Shown here in pieces: positions 6,601 through 13,039 of a stretch of 14,507 nt of DNA. Location of the stretch: contig VFKI01000105.1 of assembly GCA_009885665.1 (NCBI GenBank), positions 1 through 14,507 of the forward strand, in the 5' to 3' direction. Both the position numbers and the translations under genes were made by a program. The DNA is from Gammaproteobacteria bacterium. GTDB taxonomy: Bacteria > Pseudomonadota > Gammaproteobacteria > DSM-16500. How positions within the stretch are numbered: the first letter of the stretch is position 1; every line of letters starts with the position of its first letter. The notes under the pieces were generated by a model. That model made no database searches and was not told the DNA's origin. It was given only the letters and a program-made list of their open reading frames with translations.

Positions 6601-7367
6601 GCTTTGGAAAATTGCGTATTAAAAAATGCGTTGTCACGGCTGTATTACTGACGTTGCTGGCGTACAGTGGCTTGATTGCTGCGGCTGCGGCAGAATCGTC
6701 GCCCGCTGCTATCCATAAAGTGAACATCAACGATCCGTACGAGCCGTTTAACCGGGTTATGTATCGCATAAATGACACGCTGGACCGTATCATCATCAAA
6801 CCACTCGCCACTTTATATAATAAAATTGTGCCGCATCCGCTGGTGCGGGGTGTTCGTAATTTTTTTAGTAATGTTGATATGATCCCAACGACAGCGAATG
6901 ATGTGCTGCAAGGTAACTTTTATCAAGCAAGCAGTGACGCGTGGCGTTTTGGTATTAATAGCACCGCGGGTCTATTAGGTTTGTTTGATGTTGCCAGTAA
7001 TGTCGGTTTGAATCCTAATAAAGAAGACTTTGGCTTGACGTTAGCGCGTTGGGGGTATACCAATACGGGCTATCTTGTGCTGCCTTTTTTGGGGCCGTCG
7101 ACGGCGCGTGATATGTTTGCTATACCGGTGGATTATTACGGATTTTCAATTTATCCCTATGTTCACCCTGATCAGACGCGTTATGTGATGTATGGTGTAA
7201 ATATTTTATCCAAGCGTGCTGAATTGTTGAGTTATCAAAACGTGATGCAGGCGCTAGCGGTTGATCGCTATGTTTTTATACGCGATGCTTATCTGCAACG
7301 GCGGCGTTGGCTGGTCAATCGTAATAAACAATTAGGCGATCCGTATTTGCAAGCAGCGACTTCTTAA
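6597..7367 (+). CDS. mlaA: MlaA/VacJ family outer-membrane lipid-asymmetry protein
   Basis: MlaA removes mislocalised phospholipids from the outer leaflet of the outer membrane and passes them to MlaC for retrograde transport. The 256-residue protein has an N-terminal signal-like segment (hydrophobic 12-27, AAAAAES around 29-34). The VacJ core follows: DPYEPFNRVMYRIND (46-60), IIKPLATLYNKIVP, a conserved FGLTLARWGYTNTGYLVLPFLGPSTARD block, and a C-terminal DAYLQRRRWL. The usual lipobox cysteine is absent: the only cysteine near the start is C11, before the hydrophobic core. The protein may therefore be secreted without lipid attachment. The start is GTG, with AAGGAG seven bases upstream. The IcmQ-like gene follows 22 bases later. 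Confidence 0.92.
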   Translation: MSFGKLRIKKCVVTAVLLTLLAYSGLIAAAAAESSPAAIHKVNINDPYEPFNRVMYRINDTLDRIIIKPLATLYNKIVPHPLVRGVRNFFSNVDMIPTTANDVLQGNFYQASSDAWRFGINSTAGLLGLFDVASNVGLNPNKEDFGLTLARWGYTNTGYLVLPFLGPSTARDMFAIPVDYYGFSIYPYVHPDQTRYVMYGVNILSKRAELLSYQNVMQALAVDRYVFIRDAYLQRRRWLVNRNKQLGDPYLQAATS

Positions 7368-7389
7368 GTAAAATAGATAGGCGATATAC

Positions 7390-8154
7390 GTGGACACACT
7401 CGTGGTGGGAATTGAAGCAGCGCGCGAAACATTGCGGACGTTGGCGGTCAAAATACAGCAGCTTGCCGTGGGTTTGCAGGGCGCCGCGCCTACGCCCGCC
7501 GGTGGCGCATCTGCGTCAGTCCAATATTTATTTGCAATGGCAGAAATATTGCAAACGGCAGCTCCCACAGTGGATGCGCCTGCATTACAGCAGTATGAAA
7601 TCTTGTGCGAGGCATTGCGTGTAAACATTGCTAAAGAAGTCGTATTGCGCGAGCAGGGGCAATTGGGTGAGCGCTTTCGTTTTGTGCGTGAACAGCTGCA
7701 GATGACTTTAGAGGCTATGTTGGCGTTGACATCAACAGCCGTTGTGAATTCGGCGGCGGTCGATGCGGCTGAGGAATTGGTAGGCAAACGACGCATTTAT
7801 ATTTATCTTTTTAATGCGCAAGGTTTAGATTTGCGAAGTTGGCATCGCATGCTGACAGCGCAAGCGTTATATGAGCATAGCGTTAATCGCCCCGCTTATG
7901 CGGAAAAAGCGCATATTGAAGCGCTGCTACGAAAAAAATCGAACTTGCATCAACATGCGTATCTGACAGCGGCGGTGCTGCCTGAAAATGTGCAGATAAT
8001 GACAACAGACGTGAGCGGTGTTTCTGATGATGCGTTGATACACGGTACGGCGCGCGTCAAAGAGGGTTCATTGCGTGCGGAATGGTTGGTCGCATTTACA
8101 CACAATAATATTGAATATAGCGTGAATGCGGCGGGCGAGTTAGTGAAAAAATAG
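7390..8154 (+). CDS. Unknown protein with IcmQ-like C-terminal half
   Basis: A 254-residue soluble protein with no signal peptide or transmembrane helix. Residues 1-115 are helical-looking: amphipathic stretches around a GAAPTPAGGA linker at 31-40. From about 130 the pattern matches what I recall of IcmQ, the membrane-active Dot/Icm protein with an NAD-binding fold: RIYIYLFNAQG (135-145), LRSWHRML (148-155), SVNRPAYAEKAHIEALLRKK (164-183), HAYL (189-192), and near the end VKEGSL, AFTH and GELVKK. The N-terminal half is longer than in IcmQ, and no icm/dot gene is adjacent. The start is GTG with AGG eight bases upstream. It probably shares the mlaA transcript. The family call is inference from remembered motifs; the gene itself is secure. 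Confidence 0.75.
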   Translation: MDTLVVGIEAARETLRTLAVKIQQLAVGLQGAAPTPAGGASASVQYLFAMAEILQTAAPTVDAPALQQYEILCEALRVNIAKEVVLREQGQLGERFRFVREQLQMTLEAMLALTSTAVVNSAAVDAAEELVGKRRIYIYLFNAQGLDLRSWHRMLTAQALYEHSVNRPAYAEKAHIEALLRKKSNLHQHAYLTAAVLPENVQIMTTDVSGVSDDALIHGTARVKEGSLRAEWLVAFTHNNIEYSVNAAGELVKK

Positions 8155-8172
8155 GTATCTACAAAAGATACC
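8146..8172 (-). terminator. Candidate intrinsic terminator of the zinc-ribbon gene
   Basis: Read leftward, GGTATC (8172-8167), a seven-base loop and GATACC (8159-8154) form a 6-bp stem starting one base after the stop codon. TATTTTTT follows. The T-run makes it a plausible terminator despite the short stem. On the plus strand no T-run follows, so it serves at most one of the two convergent genes. Confidence 0.42.
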
Positions 8173-8173
8173 A

Positions 8174-9019
8174 TTAAAGCTTGCTAAACGCTCGCCGCGT
8201 AAATTCTGAAGTATTAATAAGCTCTCGTATCTTATTTTGATCAAGTGCGGCTGTCGGGCTGTTAGCATTAAATAGGGTGGTGGCTGATGGCTGCGTGTTT
8301 GTTACATTTTTGTTGAGTGGTGTTGCGGTGGCGGTCGCCTGATTGGCGGGGGTGCCGCTAAATAAACCAGCGGTGGTGCTGTTAGGTTTTTGTTCCACTG
8401 TTGCCGTGGTCATAATGCCATTATTTGTATTTGCCACTGCGAAGGTCGTAAACAGCTCAGCTGTTTTTGTCATTTTCCTACGGCGTAAGATCGAACCTTC
8501 AGTGCCGAGTCGCAAGTCATATTCGCGTCGAGTTACGCCGAATTCTTCGTCGCTTTCACGATGCTCACCCCCAACCGCATTGTCGCGTTGTTGCGATATT
8601 TTTTTATCCGTGTTCAAGCCCGCCTTGACTGCAAGAGAGGCTTCTTTCTTTGTATTTTTATCCAGCGCGTTGGTAGGCCGTTTTTCTGCCGTCGTCTCGC
8701 GCGCTTTATCAGTGGTGCGTGCATTGTTTGTCAGGTTTTTTTTAGTTTGTTCCTGGTCGATTTCTGCGGCATGTTCTTTCTTTTCTTCTAAGCGCTTTTC
8801 TTCTTTTTCCCGTGCTATCTTGTGATCGCGGGCGAATTTGTCCGCATCAATACTCAGGTCTATCTGGCGATGCGTGCCATCGTCAGTGGCTTCTTGTTCG
8901 TCTTTGGCTGCGCCGCGACAAATATCGCATGCGGTGCCGAAAGCCCAAGAGAAAGCGGTGAGGGGTTTGTTTTTGCCGCAGACGGCGCAGCGTCGGGTGA
9001 TTCGATTATTGTTATCCAT
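8174..9019 (-). CDS. Unknown protein with N-terminal CxxC/CxxC zinc-ribbon-like motif
   Basis: A 281-residue protein I do not recognise. It opens with CAVCGKNK (C11, C14) and CDICRG (C31, C34), a four-cysteine arrangement that suggests a small zinc-binding knuckle. Residues 60-150 are extremely rich in K, E, D and R and probably form a helix or coiled coil. The region from about 180 to 265 is Thr/Asn/Ala-rich low complexity, with scattered AGLFSGTP and TTLFNANSP elements. It ends in a more ordered helix-like segment, IRELINTSEFTRRAFSKL. There is no signal peptide or membrane helix. The ATG start has AAGGAG ten bases upstream. It is a single gene between convergent 8154 and divergent hfq. A scaffold, nucleic-acid-binding or secreted effector role is possible, but nothing decides between them. 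Confidence 0.75.
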   Translation of the reverse strand: MDNNNRITRRCAVCGKNKPLTAFSWAFGTACDICRGAAKDEQEATDDGTHRQIDLSIDADKFARDHKIAREKEEKRLEEKKEHAAEIDQEQTKKNLTNNARTTDKARETTAEKRPTNALDKNTKKEASLAVKAGLNTDKKISQQRDNAVGGEHRESDEEFGVTRREYDLRLGTEGSILRRRKMTKTAELFTTFAVANTNNGIMTTATVEQKPNSTTAGLFSGTPANQATATATPLNKNVTNTQPSATTLFNANSPTAALDQNKIRELINTSEFTRRAFSKL

Positions 9020-9211
9020 AATGCGGGTTCTCCTTATAATTTATCAGTCTCGAGCGGTGCATCTTACATCATGTTCGCTATAAATTAAAGTGCTTGCCAT
9101 TCGCTGCCGGTGAGGGTATCCTCCTCGCTTTCATGCGCTGCTATTTTTTGGGTAGTGTCCCTTTATTGGTTAACTTTAATTATATGGCTATGTACTATGG
9201 AGAATAACAAT

Positions 9212-9496
9212 ATGACAAGGCGTCACTTGTTGCAGGATCATTTCCTCAACACCTTGCGTAGGGAAAGAATCCCTGTGTCAATTTATCTTGTCAACGGCAT
9301 CAAGTTGCTAGGTGTAGTTGAATCGTTTGATCAGTTTGTGGTGCTGTTGAAAAATTCAGTCAGTCAGATGGTTTATAAACATGCTATCTCGACAGTTGTG
9401 CCTGCTCGCAATGTACTGTCACCGATGGATTTTCAGGGCGAAGATGGGGGCGATGCCGGTGCTAGCTCGGCTGCACCCGGTCAACCGCCACAATAA
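9212..9496 (+). CDS. hfq: RNA chaperone Hfq
   Basis: Hexameric Sm-like RNA-binding protein that pairs small RNAs with mRNAs. The 94 residues comprise a standard Sm core (about 7-66) and a Gly/Ala/Pro/Gln-rich acidic tail. Residue numbers match E. coli for the functional sites: Q8 and D9, the rim RRER (16-19), Y25 on the distal face, F42, and the proximal YKHAIS with K56 and H57. I chose ATG 9212 because GGAG lies nine bases upstream and the length then matches the family. The frame stays open further upstream, and an ATG at 9197 would add five residues. The next gene is hflK, 74 bases later; hflX, normally between them, is missing. Confidence 0.97.
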   Translation: MTRRHLLQDHFLNTLRRERIPVSIYLVNGIKLLGVVESFDQFVVLLKNSVSQMVYKHAISTVVPARNVLSPMDFQGEDGGDAGASSAAPGQPPQ

Positions 9497-9510
9497 ATAT
9501 TTAGATCCAG

Positions 9511-9552
9511 AGCGCAACCAGAGGCGTGTTTGTTTTGGTTTTTGGTTGCGTT
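9511..9552 (+). repeat. Strong hairpin between hfq and hflK
   Basis: AGCGCAACCA (9511-9520) pairs with TGGTTGCGTT (9543-9552) over ten base pairs, one a G-U, around a 22-base U/G-rich loop. The stem ends six bases before the GGAG of hflK. No T-run follows, so it is not a classical terminator. It may set hflK translation or transcript stability. Confidence 0.55.
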
Positions 9553-9570
9553 GAATGTGGAGCATGTATT

Positions 9571-10698
9571 ATGCCGTGGAATATGCCCGGTAGTGGTAAT
9601 AATCAAAAGCCTGATCCTTGGGGGGGTCATAAAAATAAAACGCCGACGCCGCCCGATTTAGATAAATTTCTGAGTGATTTATTGCGTAAATTACGAGGTT
9701 TTTTTTCTGTTCAGCGCGGCGGCTTGCCTCAGCCACCCTCAGTCGGTGGGCGTGGGCACATGGCTGTAATCGGTGGCGTGTTAGCGGTGCTGGCGGCCAT
9801 TTGGTTTTTCTCGGGCTTTTTTATCGTCAATCCAGCAGAAGAAGCTGTTGTGTTACGATTTGGCAAATATGCCGAAACCTTAACACCGGGCTTACATTGG
9901 ATCGCACGTTTTATTGAAAAACGTTATGTGTTGAATGTAGGTAAAATTTATTCTTTCTCATTGCAAGGTGATTTTCTGACTAAATCATCTGATCAAGTGA
10001 ATACCACGGATGCTAACGCAGGCGCCGATCAATCTAAAAATCTGGTCAATGTTGAATTAAATGTGATGTATCAAGTGAGCGATCCGCGTGCTTATTTGTT
10101 TCATGTTGTTAATCCAGATGCCACGATTCAGCAGGTCGCAGCGAGCGCATTGTCGGAAGAAATTGGTACGATGAAATTAGATGAAGTTTTGACGACGGGG
10201 CGCGAATCATTGGGATCGCGTGTGCTTGCGCGGGTTCGTCAAGTCATGGCGAATTATCATGCCGGCATCGATGTCACCGGTGTCACGCTGAGAAAAGTAC
10301 AGCCACCGGATAAGGTGCGCGCAGCATTCAATGATGTGAATAACGCCGAACAGGATAGAAAAACATCTATTAACAAGGCGCAAGCCTATGCGAGTAGTGT
10401 GATGCCGTTGGCGCACGGCACAGCCGCGCAAATCTTGGCGGATGCTGAAGCCTATAACAAACAGGTCGTGTTGACAGCGCAAGCCGATATTGCGCGCTAT
10501 AAAGCGTTGTTGACCGCGTATATTGAGTCGCCAGAGGTGACGCAGCAGCGCATGTATATGGACGCTATGCAGCATATAATGCAAAACACGCCAAAAATAT
10601 TAGTTGATACTGGCGCAACGACGAATATTTTGAGTCTAGGACGTGCGACTACGCCGCTGGCAGCTGAAAATACGGCTGCAGCTGGAGGTGCAAAATGA
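9571..10698 (+). CDS. hflK: FtsH modulator HflK
   Basis: Inner-membrane SPFH/band-7 protein that forms a cage-like complex with HflC around the FtsH protease and limits its action on membrane substrates. The 375 residues begin MPWNMPG with a Gly/Pro/Asp-rich cytoplasmic segment (DPWGG, PPDLDKFLSDLLRKL), then a membrane helix at about 63-85. The SPFH domain starts VNPAEEAVVLRFGKY and continues to about 270. A helical region follows (AQILADAEAYNKQVV) and then an Ala-rich tail. The ATG has GGAG eight bases upstream; a longer frame opening at 9526 would start inside the hairpin loop and is rejected. About 15-20 extra polar residues (138-155) precede the NLVNVELNVMYQVS strand. The gene overlaps hflC by four bases (ATGA). 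Confidence 0.95.
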   Translation: MPWNMPGSGNNQKPDPWGGHKNKTPTPPDLDKFLSDLLRKLRGFFSVQRGGLPQPPSVGGRGHMAVIGGVLAVLAAIWFFSGFFIVNPAEEAVVLRFGKYAETLTPGLHWIARFIEKRYVLNVGKIYSFSLQGDFLTKSSDQVNTTDANAGADQSKNLVNVELNVMYQVSDPRAYLFHVVNPDATIQQVAASALSEEIGTMKLDEVLTTGRESLGSRVLARVRQVMANYHAGIDVTGVTLRKVQPPDKVRAAFNDVNNAEQDRKTSINKAQAYASSVMPLAHGTAAQILADAEAYNKQVVLTAQADIARYKALLTAYIESPEVTQQRMYMDAMQHIMQNTPKILVDTGATTNILSLGRATTPLAAENTAAAGGAK

Positions 10699-11594
10699 CA
10701 TTGTCCAGGCAGGCAATATTAGCCAGTATAGTGGTGATCATCGTTCTATTGCTTAGCAGTCTTTATATTGTAAATGAAGGCCAGGAAGCCATTTTATTGC
10801 GACTAGGCAAAATTGTGATGCAAGCAAATAATCGGCCAGTTGTATTGTTACCGGGTTTGCACGTCAAAATGCCGCTGGTAGATACTGTACGTTTTTTTGA
10901 TATGCGTACCCAGCAATTGTCCAGCTCATCCCAAACGCCGCTTACGGTTGTGACGCGGGAACAGACGTATCTCGTGGTGGATTATTTCGCGCGTTGGCGA
11001 ATCAATGATCCAGTGAAATTTTATACCAGCACCGGCGGGTTAATTTCACGCGCAGAAATTTTATTGGAACAACGCCTGAACGATATGGTGCGTGCGGAGT
11101 ATGGCGATCATACCAGTAATGAAGCAATCTCTACGACGCGTGCGCCTATGATGGCGACAATTCAGCAGCAAGCTGTCAATGTCGGCAAAGATTTTGGCGT
11201 GCAAGTCAGTGATGTGCGGATAGAGCAAATTACCTTGCCGGCAGGGGTGATAGACTCGGTATTTCGTCGCATGGAAACAGAGCGGCATCAATACGCCATT
11301 GCTAAGCGTTCCCAGGGCGTCGCGCAAGCGAAAGAAATTCGCGCGCAAGCCGATAAAGCAGTCACCATTATCAAGGCGCAGGCGTTGGCGGATGCAGCGA
11401 CTCAGCGTGCGGCGGGCGATTTGGCGGCGGCACGTTTGTATACGGCAGCCTATAATAGCAATCGTGCATTTTATGCATTTTATCGTAGCCTACAGGCGTA
11501 TCAACAAAGTTTTACCAATAAAGATCAGTTGGTACTCAAGCCGGATGGGCAGTTTTTTGATTATTTTCATGGTATGAAAGGTACGAAATCGTAA
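10695..11594 (+). CDS. hflC: FtsH modulator HflC
   Basis: Partner of HflK in the SPFH complex that modulates FtsH. It has 299 residues, close to the family norm but somewhat short of the E. coli protein. A single N-terminal membrane helix (about 7-26) is followed directly by YIVNEGQEAILLRLGKI, the start of the band-7 domain. LPGLHVKMPLVDTVRFFDMR is typical of HflC, and further on come VSDVRIEQITLPAGVIDSVFRRMETER and the Ala/Gln-rich helix with KEIRAQADKAVTIIKAQA. The ATG overlaps the hflK stop, with GGAGG six bases upstream, and the stop overlaps the first base of the purA start, so the three genes are translationally coupled. Confidence 0.96.
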   Translation: MTLSRQAILASIVVIIVLLLSSLYIVNEGQEAILLRLGKIVMQANNRPVVLLPGLHVKMPLVDTVRFFDMRTQQLSSSSQTPLTVVTREQTYLVVDYFARWRINDPVKFYTSTGGLISRAEILLEQRLNDMVRAEYGDHTSNEAISTTRAPMMATIQQQAVNVGKDFGVQVSDVRIEQITLPAGVIDSVFRRMETERHQYAIAKRSQGVAQAKEIRAQADKAVTIIKAQALADAATQRAAGDLAAARLYTAAYNSNRAFYAFYRSLQAYQQSFTNKDQLVLKPDGQFFDYFHGMKGTKS

Positions 11595-12886
11595 TGGGTA
11601 AGAATATTGTTTTGTTCGGCGCCCAATGGGGTGATGAAGGTAAGGGCAAGATTGTCGATATGTTGGTGGATAAAGCCGATATCGTTGTACGCTTTCAGGG
11701 TGGCCATAATGCGGGTCATACATTAGTCATTGATGGTAAAAAAACTATTTTACGCTTGATTCCTTCAGGAATTTTGCATGCGCATGTTATGTGTCTGATT
11801 GGCAATGGCGTGGTGTTATCCCCTGTGGATTTGCTCAGTGAACTGGATGAATTAGAAAGCAACGGCATTCCCGTGGCAGCGCGGTTAAGAATCAGTGATT
11901 TGTGTCCACTGGTATTGCCTACGCATGTTGCGCTTGATAAAGCGCGCGAAGCTGCGCGTGGCGCGGCAGCGATTGGCACAACCGGGCGGGGGATAGGTCC
12001 TGCCTATGAAGATAAAGTGGCACGACGCGCGCTACGGTTTGCGGATTTATTTGATAGCAGCACATTTGCGGATCGATTAAAAGAAATCATGACTTATCAT
12101 AATTTCTTATTGCAACAATATTATAAAGTGGCACCCATTGATTTTCAGAGCGTGTATGAAGCGTTATTATCGTTCATTCCACGCTTAATGCCATTGCGCG
12201 CGGATGTCGTCAGCCTATTGCAGCAAGCCCGGCGTGATAAATGTTCAATTATTTTTGAAGGCGCACAAGGTACTTTGCTGGATATTGATCATGGCACCTA
12301 TCCTTATGTGACGTCTTCGAATACGTTGGCGGGTGCGGCCAGTGCGGGCAGCGGGTTTGGCGCGCGCGGCTTTGATCAAGTGTTAGGCGTAGTGAAAGCG
12401 TATACTACGCGCGTGGGGGCAGGGCCTTTCCCTACCGAATTAATGGATGACGTCGGCCAGCATTTGGCGACGCGCGGGAATGAATTTGGTTCGGTGACCA
12501 AGCGGCCACGGCGGTGTGGTTGGTTGGATATGGCGGTGTTGCGTCGTTCGATTGCCTTGAATGGCATGACCAGTATGTGTGTGACCAAGCTGGATGTATT
12601 GGATGGCTTGAAAACGGTACGTATATGCACGGGATATCGTTGTGGCGATGCTGTTTTGACAGATTCGCCAGCCGATATTCGCACCTTGGCAGCGGTTGAG
12701 CCCGTTTATATTGATTTTGCAGGTTGGCAGGAATCGACTGTGGGCATTACACGGTTTGCGGATTTGCCTGTTGCGGCGCAAAAATATTTATTAGCATTGG
12801 AAGAAGCGGCCGGCATTCCAATTGATATTGTTTCGACGGGATCAGATCGTAAAGACAGTATTGTGTTGAAGCATCCTTTCCAATAA
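11594..12886 (+). CDS. purA: Adenylosuccinate synthetase
   Basis: Catalyses the GTP-dependent ligation of IMP and aspartate to adenylosuccinate, the first committed step from IMP to AMP. It has 430 residues, as expected. The P-loop-like GDEGKGK is at 13-19 with catalytic D14, and GGHNAGH (36-42) carries H42. Further on are TTGRGIGPAYEDK, the FEGAQGTLLDIDHGTYPYVTSS block, TRVGAGPFPTE, and a late TKLD guanine-recognition motif. All active-site motifs appear intact. The ATG start overlaps the hflC stop by one base. The stop lies four bases from the CCA end of the opposing tRNA-Leu gene; no terminator is visible for purA. Confidence 0.98.
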   Translation: MGKNIVLFGAQWGDEGKGKIVDMLVDKADIVVRFQGGHNAGHTLVIDGKKTILRLIPSGILHAHVMCLIGNGVVLSPVDLLSELDELESNGIPVAARLRISDLCPLVLPTHVALDKAREAARGAAAIGTTGRGIGPAYEDKVARRALRFADLFDSSTFADRLKEIMTYHNFLLQQYYKVAPIDFQSVYEALLSFIPRLMPLRADVVSLLQQARRDKCSIIFEGAQGTLLDIDHGTYPYVTSSNTLAGAASAGSGFGARGFDQVLGVVKAYTTRVGAGPFPTELMDDVGQHLATRGNEFGSVTKRPRRCGWLDMAVLRRSIALNGMTSMCVTKLDVLDGLKTVRICTGYRCGDAVLTDSPADIRTLAAVEPVYIDFAGWQESTVGITRFADLPVAAQKYLLALEEAAGIPIDIVSTGSDRKDSIVLKHPFQ

Positions 12887-12890
12887 AACA

Positions 12891-12977
12891 TGGTGCCGAG
12901 GAGAGGACTCGAACCTCCACAGGGTTTCCCCCACAAGTACCTGAAACTTGCGTGTCTACCAGTTTCACCACCTCGGC
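12891..12977 (-). tRNA. tRNA-Leu (anticodon CAG)
   Basis: The reverse complement folds as an 87-base class II tRNA. The acceptor stem GCCGAGG (12977-12971) pairs with CCTCGGC (12901-12895), followed by discriminator A and an encoded CCA (12893-12891). The D-arm contains AAACTGGTAGAC, the anticodon stem-loop CAAGT-TTCAGGT-ACTTG gives anticodon CAG, then there is a long variable arm, and the T-arm contains GTTCGAGTC. It reads CUG leucine codons. It lies opposite to and between purA and tyrS. A strong promoter lies just upstream (13016-12988). Downstream on its strand there is only a weak U-rich stretch (TGTTTTATTG). Confidence 0.97.
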
Positions 12978-12987
12978 GTAGGTGCGC

Positions 12988-13016
12988 ACTGTACTGTGAC
13001 TGGTTTTTCTTGTCAA
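12988..13016 (-). promoter_or_regulatory. Strong sigma-70 promoter of tRNA-Leu
   Basis: On the minus strand a consensus -35 TTGACA (13016-13011), a 17-base spacer and -10 TACAGT (12993-12988) are followed by a GC-rich discriminator (GCGCACC). That is the usual layout of stringently controlled stable-RNA promoters. Transcription should begin a few bases before the mature tRNA 5' end at 12977. Confidence 0.75.
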
Positions 13017-13039
13017 TGAAATTTATTGGAACGTATGCG

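Noticed and set aside
7332..7796. 154-codon minus-strand frame across the mlaA end and the IcmQ-like gene
   Set aside because: Shadow frame with skewed Ala/Ser/Thr/Asn/Cys composition, no ribosome binding site, and overlap with two better-supported genes.
8343..8825. 160-codon open frame on the plus strand opposite the zinc-ribbon gene
   Set aside because: It is a mirror of the K/E-rich low-complexity codons, rich in S, F, V and R, with no ribosome binding site. The minus-strand frame has CxxC motifs and AAGGAG.
9085..9160. Minus-strand open frame ending in GSEWQAL before a stop, resembling a protein C-terminus
   Set aside because: Only about 25 codons with no start codon and a stop just upstream. 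At most a decayed remnant; chance is equally likely.
9110..9211. Longer Hfq with about 34 extra N-terminal residues
   Set aside because: The extension is hydrophobic and unlike Hfq. GGAG nine bases before ATG 9212 and residue-for-residue numbering with E. coli Hfq fix the start.
12890..13039. N-terminal extension of tyrS by 50 residues
   Set aside because: This part is the complement of the tRNA-Leu gene. Its codons have no relation to TyrS, and a good ribosome binding site precedes ATG 13040.
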